Below are positions 36,346 through 51,592 of a DNA stretch of 64,000 nt, one piece after another. This DNA comes from Undaria pinnatifida (taxonomy: Eukaryota > Sar > Phaeophyceae > Laminariales > Alariaceae), in assembly GCA_012845835.1 (NCBI GenBank), contig JABAKD010000013.1, positions 5,392,628 to 5,456,627 of the forward strand, written 5' to 3'. Below the pieces are notes generated by a model. That model saw only the letters and a list, made by a program, of their open reading frames with translations, was not told the origin of the DNA and searched no databases. Position 1 is the first letter of the stretch; each line of letters starts with the position of its first letter. The position numbers and the translations under genes were made by a program.

Positions 36346-36552
36346 ATTCGGCACCATGGCTAGATAGAGGTGCTCCAAGTTATTTCCGGGGTTCCTCGCT
36401 TGAGGAGGTTAAGACATGTCCTTCTTAACCTGGGCAAAAACCCGATTTCTCGAGGAAATTGAAGGGTCCAACCTGGTGGACAATCCCAAGGCCCAGGGAT
36501 ACGACGAATAATCTTCGCTAAACGAGAGAATGGCATGCATTCTGACTGGCTT

Positions 36553-36632
36553 GGGTCTTAACCCCTCTAGAGCCGAAAAAAATCCTCCCTGGTACTGTTT
36601 CCAAGTACGTCCCCAAAACAGGTTTCCAGCTA
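36553..36632 (-). mobile_element. MITE-like TTAACCCC element, diverged reverse copy
   Basis: On the minus strand GCTGGAAACCTGTTTTGGGG, a diverged middle, then CTCTAGAGGGGTTAAG match the family. More decayed than the others. Confidence 0.45.
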
Positions 36633-37523
36633 CAGGTAGAGGCGTCAGGGAGTACCCCTCGTTCAGAAAATATTGCAGCTCAGAGAGAACGGTGGGGAGC
36701 AAAAAGCCACGTCGTCCAGCTGGTGCAGGGGGGAGATATTTTATAGTCGAGGTGCGTTGTCTGCACCAAACAAACGATCCCCAATCAGACAACCAGACGA
36801 TTTAGATCCTAGTTTTTTTTTTTGTTTACCCATCTTCTTCTCCATCACCAAAAACAAAACAAAAAATTGCCGTGGTTCGGCGGCTCTACAAGAACATGGG
36901 ATAGAGTGCGCGCTTGACTCGACTTTCGAGGCTGCCCCATAGAGGGCTTCTTCACCCTATCTCGAACCCACAACCAACCAATACTTAGCGCAGGGGGCTG
37001 TGTGTGTGTTTCCCGGCGTGACTGTTTTTTACCGGACATTCTTGTTATAGAGCTCAAGGAGACAGTAGTTTCAGGGAGGAAATTCGACATGTCCCCTATC
37101 CCTTTGCCAAAAACGCCCCCTAGAAGCATGGAAACCCCCGCCTTTTTTTATCATCAAAGCTGCGCATCTTTGTGTGTACACTTTACCTGGTATATATACC
37201 GAGTTTTTGAACCCCCAAACGCTCCAGACAACACACTACAAAAAATATTTTCAGGCAAGGGGGGTCCGTTTCTGCGTAGACTCGTGTTTCATGCGGTATG
37301 TGGGCAACCCGTTTGAGTTGATGCTCTTTTTAGTGGCCCCGCCTCGAAATGATGCCTTCCTCTGTTTGGACGGGAGGAAATATGGAAATAGAGGACAATC
37401 ATTGAAAAAAAAAAGGTCAATATAACGAAGTTTCCCAGACATACATGTGCAATGGTTTGGGCCGAGGAAACAGGAAACACGTAACTCTTGGCTAGTCTTC
37501 TTCGTCCCGTACACGTTGTTGTT

Positions 37524-37880
37524 GAGGTATTAGTGGGGTATTCGTCCGTTTGACCACTTGCAAAAGGTTAACCAATAGCTTACCCAAACTAAGCCTTATA
37601 ACACTCTCCCCTCCTGAAGCGGCGGGATAGCAGGTCGGCCGGACGGGCGGACGTGTCAATATCCAAGCGGTTTCATTTCCTGGGGAAACCGGGGAGATAA
37701 TTTTTCAAGTTCGACATGGGAAAAATCGCAAATGTTTGTTGTTGGTGGATGGTGGGATTCGAATCCACGACCCCAAACCCATGGTTTGTCGACGACGCCA
37801 TTTGCTAAGGTATTAGTGGAGTATTAGTCCGTTTGGCCACTTGCAAAAGGTTGACCAATAGCTTACCCAAACTAAGCCAC
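37524..37880 (-). mobile_element. TRIM-like element, complete copy
   Basis: Terminal direct repeats at about 37528-37597 and 37807-37879 (TTAGTCCGTTTG.CCACTTGC, GGTTAACCAATAGC) flank an inner part with TTTCAAGTTCGACATGGG. Next to the 3' repeat sits the tRNA-like T arm GGGATTCGAATCCAC. No open frame. Confidence 0.65.
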
Positions 37881-39770
37881 TGTGTCCAATAAGCGAGAAG
37901 GTCTACTGGCCAGGTAGCCACCCCAAGTTACTTCCAGAGGCATGGATGGGCGAGTCGAGTATTTTCTGTGTCGCTGCTGGTTCTTCTCTGCCGTGTTCAT
38001 CGTCTCATATTCTCTGTAGTCTGTAGTGCGAAGGTTGCTCTACCTAGATATGGTTCAATATGCTGTACAGTTTTTTTTCTTGCCCCTGAGGGTATCATAT
38101 GAGGCCGGGTTTCCTATGATGATGGTTGGATGTTGCGATTTTTATTCCATTTTTGGTTCGTTCGTCACTACTGTTAACATATACTAAGTATATATCAGAG
38201 TTTTGACAAATAATAAAATTGTGTGTAGAGCTCAAATCTTTCGGAGGCGGTATGATATATATGCAGCTAAAAGATTCACTATTATATTAGAAACGTCTTC
38301 TATTCGGCGCCGAGGCTAAACGCATTGTTTTGTGTGCACACACCCCAGCTGTATTTCTTAAGAACAAGGTGATTTATAATTTTTCTTGGCCCTTCCAGCG
38401 GGTATTTCTTGAAGGGAGATGCCTCTTGCGGTTTCCGGGCCGTAAAAAAGCTCCGATTATATAACCGGGAAGTGTATTATAGCTCTCGCTCTAGGCTTCC
38501 AAGACCGCAGTTTTCTCTGTTCACTCCGCCATTTTTCCATGCCCATTTATTTGAACACCGAAATGTTTCATGTGTTGTGCAGCGCAGTATTCGCCATATT
38601 GATTTTGTAGTCACATATAGTCTTTGCACACACCTAAAATACGTCAAAACTGTTCGTTGCCAAATAACAGGTTCATCAAGAACGCAAGAACAAACAGAAC
38701 AAGAGACGAACGAGGTAATCGTAGCAGCGCCCATCATTATAGCATTTGCCCACCACATCACCTCCTTTGCAATTGGTTTTGGGCATCAGCGAACTGGGTC
38801 CAACGCATGCCCGTAGTGTCTCAGGTGGAGTGAGGAGCGGTAGTAAAAATGAAGTGCGCTGCTGGATAACTTGTTCTTGACCGTCGGTATACTGAACAAT
38901 CTTCGGGCCGCGTCTCCTCTGTATCAGGTGTGTGAGGAATTTTATTTGTCGTTTTCAAGCAAGCGGTTGCGTTGACATATACTACCTGCCTGGCTTGATG
39001 TAAAGGAAAGGAACACCACTCAGCGATCATCTACTACACGCTAGGGCATGTTTTCATGAGCACCACTAACAAGAGCACCAGACATGGACGCGACATCGAC
39101 AGGACCACAAAAACTTCTACGACAGTGGGGAGAAAACAGGGCGTATAATCGTACACTACTAGATAATAACAACGAACGCGAAAAAGAAATACAGACAGTT
39201 ATGTTAACACTGCGCGGTAGACCCCACTACTACCAACCTATATTACGCAGGGTATTTCTCGCCTCCGGCCGTTTGCATGATCGCCTGACAACCTCTACCA
39301 AACGCAGTAGCATAAATATGCCTAACAAAGTAAAGTCACCCTCGCGTTCAATAGTGGTGACATCGCACGCCCACGTCACTTCGCTTGGATGGTGTATTTG
39401 TAAGATGTATCTCTGTCTTGGATTTATCGGCCTCAGAGCCCCACATCCGCACATCAAAAATCAAAGGCGTAAAATCGTTTATGTGAGACAATAATAATGT
39501 GAAAAAGAGATAAAGAGAGGTATGCTAAAATTGCGGTAAACCGCACTACCAACTTATTACGTAAGGTATGCCGTACATGCCGCCTGCATGATGGCCTCCC
39601 AACCTATGCCAAGCGAAGTATGATTAACGAAGTAACGTAATTGAGCGCGTGTACACTAAGCGTTCCTTTCAAAACAAAAACGATTCGCATCTCTCCCTGT
39701 CGTTCTCAATGGCGGTGACATTGCATGACCATCACCTCGCCTGTTGTATTTGGCAATATGCATCTTATAA
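37881..39770. other. Gene-free stretch
   Basis: AT-rich DNA without a supported gene. Open frames at 38409-38816 and 39084-39494 have no recognisable family. No repeat of this window was found here. Confidence 0.4.
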
Positions 39771-40197
39771 TTAGCGATGTCAGAAAACAATGGTATCTAC
39801 ATGATTGTACCTATCGATTGAAATATTCTATCTTTCGATCCATGTACAATAACAAATTATGAAGCTTTTAACACGTTGTTTACTACACCTAAGAACTGGG
39901 TTGCATACTATGTATAACATCAAACCTTCTAGAAAAATAAACATTACCAGGCGGGTGATATAAAGGGGTGTCTTCTTGCTGCAACCGTCAGATTCGTCCC
40001 CTTAAAGTTTTTTTTTTTTTATCCTCCGGCGGATGGGGAAAAATAAAGCTTTAGCTCACCACACTTCCACGTATTTTCATACGCGTCGTGTGTCGATTTA
40101 ACTCAGTTGCTTTCGCAGCCCAACGCTAGCTGGCACACCCTTCGGGTCCCATTGTAGGTATAGCGGGTTTATAGTTTCCGCGCACATATTGAAATGC

Positions 40198-40231
<34 letters not shown>

Positions 40232-41434
40232 TATCCCTCTTGTTTAAAGGTGCCTGAAATCAAAGTCTGCCAGAGTAGCAAACACTACCAGCCAGCTGAT
40301 ATCATCTCATTATCCATCTAGCCATCCATGCCGTAGCTCCAACTCATCTCTCCCCCCCCCCCTTTGTTCCCCGCCCAGTTCGTTCAAACGCCCCACTTAC
40401 AATCGAAATCGGCCAGAGTAATAAACACTAATAAGCCATTGATATCACGTCGCTATCTTTCTAGCCATCCATGACGTAGCTTTCATTCATCCCCCCTTCC
40501 CCCCCCCCAACGCCCCCTCCTTCCCCACACCCCGCACGATCGCCTAGACCCAGCACCGCGCGTATAGTAGGCCCCTACATACATGATTAATACGCGCGAT
40601 CGGAAGATCACACACAATGTTGCGAACATCAGTGTCGACCAAATCCTTCATTTTAATATAATATGTGACCTAAACCTCTTGAAAACCCTTTCCCCCCCCT
40701 CCCCTCCTCCGCGTTTTTTTTTTTTTTTTTTTTTTTTACCCTCGCTTCCTCTTGCTTAAACGCCCCACCTACTATCGAAATCCGCCAGAGTAATAAACAC
40801 TTCCACGCCCTGGATATCGCCTCGTTATCGTTTCAGAGCCGTCCATGCCGCTGCTGCAATTCCCACCCACCTCCGTCCCCAACGCCCCCTCCTTCACCCA
40901 CCACCCGCACCATCGCCTAGACCTAGCACCACGCGTATAGCAAACCCCTACATCTATGCGACCTAAAGCCCCCCCCCCCCCGCCCCCGGCCCCCCCCCGC
41001 CACATTCCTCCCCCTCGCCCACAAGAAATATTTATAGTTTCCGCGCACAAATAGACCTGCCCCACCCGTCCCCTTCCCCCCCTTCCCCCCCTTTTGATCA
41101 AAAGCAGGCCCCCCACGTCCTTAAAAACTCCGCCCTCCCCTCACCGCATATTCGACTTACAGGATTCACTTGATAAACCGATGCATTTCCCTCCACAGCT
41201 GTCAGATTTTGTCCCCCTCAGAAACGGGTTTTATAGTTTCCGCGCACAGACTGACTAACATCACCCTGTTGACCCTGATAGCTACACTGTAGTTGCAAGG
41301 GGAGTCGCCGACCTATATCCTAAATGAGGACACACAACCCGTAAAACGCGCGATCGGAGTATCACACACAGCTTGCAAAGATGAGTTTCGACAAAATATT
41401 CGATCTCACAGCTGGAGTGTATTTTAATTTTTAT
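39771..41434 (-). repeat. G-rich 1.65-kb repeat family, full-length reverse copy
   Basis: Reverse complement of 2213-3893 end to end, with long C runs in place of the G runs (40200-40231 is pure C apart from the last T) and one poly(A) element inserted at 40008-40165. Confidence 0.7.
40008..40165 (-). mobile_element. Poly(A) short element (CCGCCGGAGGAT family), copy 1
   Basis: Read on the minus strand it starts CGCTATACCTACAATGGGAC and ends CCCCATCCGCCGGAGGAT plus poly(A). It interrupts the G-rich repeat exactly where the uninterrupted copy reads TCCTCAAAGGGGAC (about 3658-3671). Confidence 0.7.
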
Positions 41435-42250
41435 AATAATATATACCTGGTATGTGGTACTCTCGTCGAAAACACTTAGTCTTTGACTTCGCTGAGAAGG
41501 TAGAAAGGTAGAGGGCGTGACCAGAACGGCGTACTTAGTCCTCCTGCACCACGCATGGCGGTACTCTCCGCGAGGTGTTGCTTACGGCTGCAACCAATGC
41601 TTCAAGCTGCTCGCAATGCTATTCATACTACTTGGTTTTCCTTCCGAAAATGTGAAGAGCACACCGACGATGCCTTCGTTCTTGAAGGCAAAATCTGACA
41701 CGATATACCGAATACCACCATTGCTCTCTCCCACACCCCACCCTCCTTCAATCACCCTCATTCTACTGCGAGTGCCCACTGTTACTATATTGCCACTACA
41801 AGGGATCGAACCGGGAACAGCAAAACATCCCTGACGAACGGAGTAGAAGCTGAGAATCCACGCAAAGTAACGCGGCCCCCGGCGATTTTGGAGGTCGCAT
41901 GACCCACGCCGAGGGAGTTGTTTTCGCGAAATAAGCAACGCAACATGCAACCGTCTGGGAAGCTGCACCCTGGTGGTATATTGAAATCCGAGTTCCTCGC
42001 TGCGTTTCACTGCGTTTTCACTGCGTTTCCCCTGCGTTTTCACTTTTCCGACCTCGTTTCTCATCTCTTATCATACGTACGCGCCTGCGCTTGTTTCGCA
42101 GGTAGGTACCTTATTATCTTGCTTCGGCCAGAGTTTTAGCGTATGCATATCTCTTACACCGAATCTCTCCTCGCTCGTGAAGGGCTGATCAGCATCGTTT
42201 TTTTTTCGACCTCTCTCCTAGAGGGCACGGTAGGGCATAGTCACTTTTGG

Positions 42251-42441
42251 GGCTTTTTTTATTATTTTTTTTCTATCCTCCTCCGGCGGATGGGGCAAAA
42301 TAAAAAAAAAAGCTTTAAAAGTAGCTCACCACACTTCCACGTATTTTCATACGCGTCGTTTGTCGATTTAACTCAGTTGCTTTCGCAGCCCAACGCTAGC
42401 TGGCGCACCCTTCGGATCCCATTGTAGGTATAGCGTAAGCT
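42251..42441 (-). mobile_element. Poly(A) short element, copy 2
   Basis: Longest copy, about 190 bp including tail. An 11-bp direct repeat GTCACTTTTGG lies on each side (42240-42250 and 42442-42452), a clear target-site duplication. Confidence 0.75.
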
Positions 42442-42623
42442 GTCACTTTTGGAGGGACTTTTGCCTTCCTTTGCAGTGGGGGGGCTCAGTGTCACTCGCG
42501 CGCGCGGGTGTGACCCCCACCCGTTTGTTTTAAGGTCTATTGAAGCTTTCGTGCGGTAAAAAATCGCGATATTTAACCCGCAAAAAAGGAACCGGAGGCA
42601 AAAAAAGAGGCGCTGCGCCTTAG

Positions 42624-42719
42624 TTAACCCCTTATTACAACTGGAAACCCGTTTTTGGGGACAAAACTACTGGGATTTAGTATAGGGAGGGGTTCGGGGG
42701 CTCTAAATAAAGGGGTTAA
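42624..42719 (+). mobile_element. MITE-like TTAACCCC element, best copy
   Basis: 96 bp with inverted ends TTAACCCCTTA and TAAAGGGGTTAA around the core CTGGAAACCCGTTTTTGGGG. Non-coding. Confidence 0.65.
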
Positions 42720-43911
42720 AAAATAACCTAGAGCAAATTTTTGTCTGTGAGGTACAGCTAGTCGCTCGTGCGAGTGTTGAAAAACCTGAGGTGTGGCGGA
42801 AATGGAAGAAGAAGTACCCCCCCCCCCCCCCGGGGTGTATCGACACGTTTACGTGCTTAGCGTGGCGGGCTGATAAAAACACAAGTTACGTCATGTATGG
42901 CGGAAGATACCACGGCATTAGACTATGGTGCGATCATTCGACTTCATATCAGGTACTACTGAGCACCGCTTTATGGAAGGATATTCGATTTACATCGGAA
43001 AGGTGGTTATATTATTATTGTCGGAAGGCAAAAATGATAATAATAATATGTAAAGCACATCCGTCAGAGCTCCCTCCTCCTGCTGGAAAGTTCGGCTTGC
43101 TGCTAACCCGACGTCTGTGTCCCAAGCTTATTTTCGGTAACACACGCGATCAAAATTGATACCGTCCCCCCAAAAAACTGCGAGACAGCCAGAAAAGGTC
43201 AACATGGCCGGGGGGCGAAGAAAGTGCCTTTTACCACCTACCAGAGCTGGGTAAGCCGATAACATTATAAAAAAATCAACTTTTAAGTTTATACTATACC
43301 AGGTAGGTACTTGATAATGAGATCAACCCCGTCAAAGCCAATCATCAATCACTCAAGGTGCATGGGATAATCCCTTTCTCGTCTTGTGGCACACAGTGCG
43401 TCTCAACCATATTGCCCCTCCAACACGTGGTGACCTCTACTGCCGAGGCAGACGAACATGCAAAGACACACCCTTCAAACCGAAGCGCAGGTTGGTTGAT
43501 TTGTATCCCCCCCCCTTTGCCCCTTTGCCCCTTACAGCGAGGGTGCCTATATATACCTATGTACCAGAGAGGGTATACATGCGCGTACGTGTTCCCTTCT
43601 TTTCCTTTACTCTCTTGTCTAATTTTTTTTTTATCTGATGTATGAACTGCTTGTTATTACTTTCCTGAGGTGTTCTACCACACCACACAACAGAGATTAT
43701 GAATATAGTCTAACCTGACTATCTCGACCGTGGCTATACGGAGTACCATATAAACAATGACGGTGGGTTAATGTGCGAATAATAGCAAAACACCCCAAGC
43801 ACACCATGAACAATAAACATATCTTCGCTCGACACATAATGTCTCGCGAGTCAGCTTCGTTTGCAATGTGCCCGTCTGTTTGTTTTCTCTGGCTGGCCAT
43901 CATCATATATA

Positions 43912-44695
43912 TTATCCCCCCCCCCCCCCGCGCCACCAAGCCCCCCTCCTTCCCCACCACCCGCACCATCGCCTAGGCCTAGCACCACGCGTATAGCAAA
44001 CCCCTACATCTATGCGACCTAAAGCCCCCCCCCTTCCCCCTCTCCCCTCGCCACATTCCCGCCCCCTCCCCCACAAGAAAGATTTATACTTTCCACGCAC
44101 AAATTGAGCTGCCCCACCCGTCCCCTCCCCCCCCTCCCCCCCTTCCCCCCTCCCCCCCTCCCCCCCTCCCGCCCCCCTTTTGATCAAAATCAGGCCTCAA
44201 CGTCCTTAAAAACTCCGCCCTCCCCTCACCGGTTATTCGACTTACAGGATTCAATTGATAAACTGATGCATTTCCTTCCACAGCTGTCACCCCCCCCTGC
44301 GCCCCACCCGTTCCCTCCCCCCCTCCCCCCCTCCCGCCCCCCTTTCGATCAAAATCAGGCCCCCACGTCCTTCAAAACTCCGCTCTCCCCTCACCGGTTA
44401 TTCGACTTACAGGATTCACTTGATAAACGGATACATTTCCCTCCACAGCTGTCAGATTTTGTCCTCCTCAGAAACGGGTTTTATAGTTTCCGCGCACAGA
44501 CTGCCTAACATCACCCCGTTGACCCTGATAGCTACAACACTGTAGTTGTAAGGGGAGTCGCCGACCTATATCCTTAGTAATGAGGACACACAACCCGTAA
44601 TACGCGCGATCGGAGTGTCATAACACAAAGCTTGCAAAGATGAGTTTCGACAAAATATAATGATCTCACGGAGCTGTTGGAGTGTATTTTAATTT
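43912..44695 (-). repeat. G-rich repeat family, truncated reverse copy
   Basis: Keeps the 5' half of the family. A segment containing CCTCACCGGTTATTCGACTT and ATTTCCCTCCACAGCTGTCA is present twice (44218-44288 and 44390-44456), so the copy has an internal duplication. Confidence 0.65.
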
Positions 44696-44886
44696 TTATT
44701 ATATCGTATAGACTATATGATATATATATATATATCGGCCTTTACAATGCACACTAGGTATATACATACATATTACCTTATATCGGTGTATGTGCGAAGG
44801 TGTCCTATATAATGTAAACACATTAACAGGTAAATATTGTGGGACGGTAGTCGGGACCTTCGCAGGTTTCTCTTTCTGAGATGGAG

Positions 44887-45460
44887 GTGTTAGTGTTAGT
44901 GTTAGTGTTAGTGTTAGTGCTAGTGTTAGTGTTAGTGTTAGTGTTAGTGTTAGTGTTAGTGTTAGTGTTAGTGTTAGTGTTAGTGTTAGTGTTAGTGTTA
45001 GTGTTAGTGTTAGTGTTAGTGTTAGTGTTAGTGTTAGTGTTAATGTTAGTGTTAGTGTTAGTGTTAGTGTTAGTGTTAGTGTCAGTGTTAGTGTTAGTGT
45101 TAGTGTTAGTGTTAGTGTTAGTGTTAGTGTTAGTGTTAGTGTTAGTGTTAGTGTTAGTGTTAGTGTTAGTGTTAGTGTTAGTGTTAGTGTTAGTGTTAGT
45201 GTTAGTGTTAGTGTTAGTGTTAGTGTTAGTGTTAGTGTTAGTGTTAGTGTTAGTGTTAGTGTTAGTGTTAGTGTTAGTGTTAGTGTTAGTGTTAGTGTTA
45301 GTGTTAGTGTTAGTGTTAGTGTTAGTGTTAGTGTTAGTGTTATTGTTAGTGTTAGTGTTAGTGTTAGTGTTAGTGTTAGTGTTAGTGTTAGTGTTAGTGT
45401 TAGTGTTAGTGTTAGTGTTAGTGTTAGTGTTAGTGTTAGTGTTAGTGTCGGTGTTAGTGC
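44887..45460 (+). repeat. (TTAGTG)n hexamer array
   Basis: About 95 copies of GTTAGT with only about five single-base variants. Open in all frames, so the LVLV, TLTL and NTNT translations are artefacts. The unit is one base from vertebrate-type TTAGGG and differs from the TTTAGGG motif usual in brown algae. Confidence 0.95.
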
Positions 45461-45783
45461 GGAGACACACCGAGGCGGGTTATGTGCGCAACCGCACGCT
45501 CGAGGGTCAACAATGAGGAAACACCTCAGAGTCTGCCTCGAGGAGCCAGGATGATCTTGAAGGATTGTAGTGATAAGGAGGCGGTACAATCTAGGGAATA
45601 GGGACTGGTACTATCCACAATATGTTTCTTGAAAATATCAAATCATGATAGTTAGGCTTTATTATCTAAGTGTGTATACGTAGATAATTTACACAAAAAT
45701 GGCAATGTTTTGTGGCTCACAATCAATGCTATATCAGTTTATTTCTTGTGGCTGGTGCACGCTCCACGAAGATAATAGGGTAC

Positions 45784-45891
45784 AACTGAGTTAAATCGAC
45801 ACACGACGCGTATGAAAATACGTGGAAGTGTGGTGAGCTATTAATAAAGCTTTATTTTTCCCCATCCGCCGGAGGATAAAAAAAAAAAAAA
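45784..45891 (+). mobile_element. Poly(A) short element, copy 3 (5'-truncated)
   Basis: Starts within the element at AACTGAGTTAAATCGACAC and ends CCGCCGGAGGAT plus poly(A). Short flanking repeat GGTAC (45779-45783 and 45892-45896). Confidence 0.65.
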
Positions 45892-45960
45892 GGTACAAAA
45901 ACAGCAGTGTGCGAGTAATATTAATTTCTTGGCGCTGGTGCACCGACATGCTTCAGTTCT

Positions 45961-46160
45961 ATTTTTTTTTTTTTCACACACATCTGCTTTTCAGCTTCTG
46001 GACTAAGCCGTGGTCACAGGTGTCGCCCCTTCTTCTCCCCGGTTCTTGCCTTCAATTTTTTATCGTGCATAGGGTTCAGCAATCCCACTGCTCGTCGAGT
46101 TTTCATCGAGTGTTGCTAACTCACGCTCTCGCGCTTGCCGCAAGTCAATTTGTGCGCAAG
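45961..46160 (-). mobile_element. tRNA-derived SINE, family 1, copy 4 (head missing)
   Basis: Tail and body (CAGCTTCTGGACTAAGCCG, ACTCACGCTCTCGCGCTTGC) match the other copies. The tRNA-like head is absent, as in 5' truncation. Confidence 0.65.
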
Positions 46161-46189
46161 GATATACATAGATAGACTTATCTATGTGT

Positions 46190-46589
46190 GTTATTATAAG
46201 GCTTAGTTTGGGTAAGTAAGCTATTGGTTGACCTTTTGCAAGTGGTCAACGGACTAATACCCCACTAGTCTAATACCTTAACAAATGGCGTCGTCGACAG
46301 ACCATGGGTTTTTGGGTAGTGGGTTCGATCCCCACCATCCACAATAATAATAAACTTTTCAGATTTTCCCCATTATCCATGTCGAACTTGAAAAATACTC
46401 TCCCTGAGTATCACCCAGGAAATGAAACGGCTTGGATATTGACAGAGGTCCGCCGTATATATAAGGCCGACCTGCTATCCCGCCGTTTCAGGGGGGGAGA
46501 GCGTTATTATAAGGCTTAGTTTGGGTAAGCTATTGTGGTTAACCTTTTGCAAGTGGTCAAACGGACTAATACCCTACTAATACCTTAAT
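46190..46589 (+). mobile_element. TRIM-like element, complete plus-strand copy
   Basis: Direct repeats at about 46190-46277 and 46499-46589 (AAGGCTTAGTTTGGGTAAG, CTTTTGCAAGTGGTCAA). The tRNA-like T arm GTGGGTTCGATCCCCAC comes after the first repeat. Inner part as in the copy at 37524. Confidence 0.65.
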
Positions 46590-50680
<4,091 letters not shown>

Positions 50681-50686
50681 TTTGCT

Positions 50687-50770
50687 TTAACCCCTTTGCC
50701 ACTGGAAACCCGTTTTGGGGACAAAATTACCTGGGTTTAGTATAGGGAGGGGATTGGGGGCTCTAAAAAC
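50687..50770 (+). mobile_element. MITE-like TTAACCCC element, copy 4
   Basis: TTAACCCCTTTGCCACTGG left end and the shared GGGGACAAAATTACCTGGG core. The right end is decayed to CTCTAAAAAC. Confidence 0.55.
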
Positions 50771-50804
50771 GTCGAAAATTGAGTGAGTTTGGATGGCGCT
50801 ACCG

Positions 50805-51035
50805 GTTTTGTTTTTGTTTTTGTTTATTTCGTGTTTCTCTCTTCCAATGTATTTCTGTTGCTGACGTATGTATGTTGTGCCTGTCGTACCCAGTACTAGG
50901 GCATGACATTGCGTTGTCGAATGCATTACGATGCATTATCTCTGCGTCGTAGCTTGTGACCACAGAGCTGATCTTTCTAGGGTGAAGAATCAGTACGGAC
51001 ACTGGGTGTGCTGGATGTCGACGAGTAGAAGAAGA
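50805..51035 (-). mobile_element. CAAAAA-tailed element, copy 3
   Basis: Reverse match to 13555-13825, with its tail at 50807-50826 (GTTTTTGTTTTTG on the plus strand). A CA dinucleotide run at 51038-51058 borders its 5' end, as a GT run does at 13540-13556. Confidence 0.65.
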
Positions 51036-51562
51036 ACACACACACACACACACACACACCGGTACTGCTCCCCCTGTATGATCTACCTGGTATCTTGTAC
51101 CTGGCGCTCTGTTGTATCGGGAATCTCCGCCTGGTTTCCATACAATTTCACTTGACAATGTTTGTGTGCACGAAAACGGCATTTTAGTATGGGGCGGCCG
51201 GCAGCCGAGCGGGCTCGTACGAGGTTTCGCAGGTCCAGCGGTGTAGCTAGCAGGTGCAGCAGAACCGCAAAAAAATACCGAGATGTGCAACACACCCGGC
51301 GACACCTGTTCAATTTTCATTTTCATTTTTCATTTTTTTTACTCTTCGTGTTCCCTATCAATTGCTCCTAATATTCTACGGTACCGCCAACCAACCATGT
51401 GTGCCACGGGGCGTTTGCCGTTTACCCCGCTACTGCGGTGCGTCACATTCCACTATTATATTGAGCGTTACATTCACAGCCATCTGGAACAGTCAGAATT
51501 CTGTAACCCAACCCTGACCACCGTGTACCCCCTCCGAACCATTCCTCTACCCAATCTCGCAG

Positions 51563-51581
51563 ATTAAAACGTCGAAACAGC
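51563..51581 (+). promoter_or_regulatory. Conserved leader block before gene 3
   Basis: Reads ATTAAAACGTCGAAACAGC and ends 11 nt before the ATG. Its core AACGTCGAAACAGC is identical to gene 1. Confidence 0.5.
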
Positions 51582-51592
51582 GCACTATCAAG

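Noticed and set aside
44699-45589. Long open frames of 296, 215 and 211 codons on both strands
   Set aside because: They are translations of the (TTAGTG)n array, open in all frames because the hexamer lacks stops.
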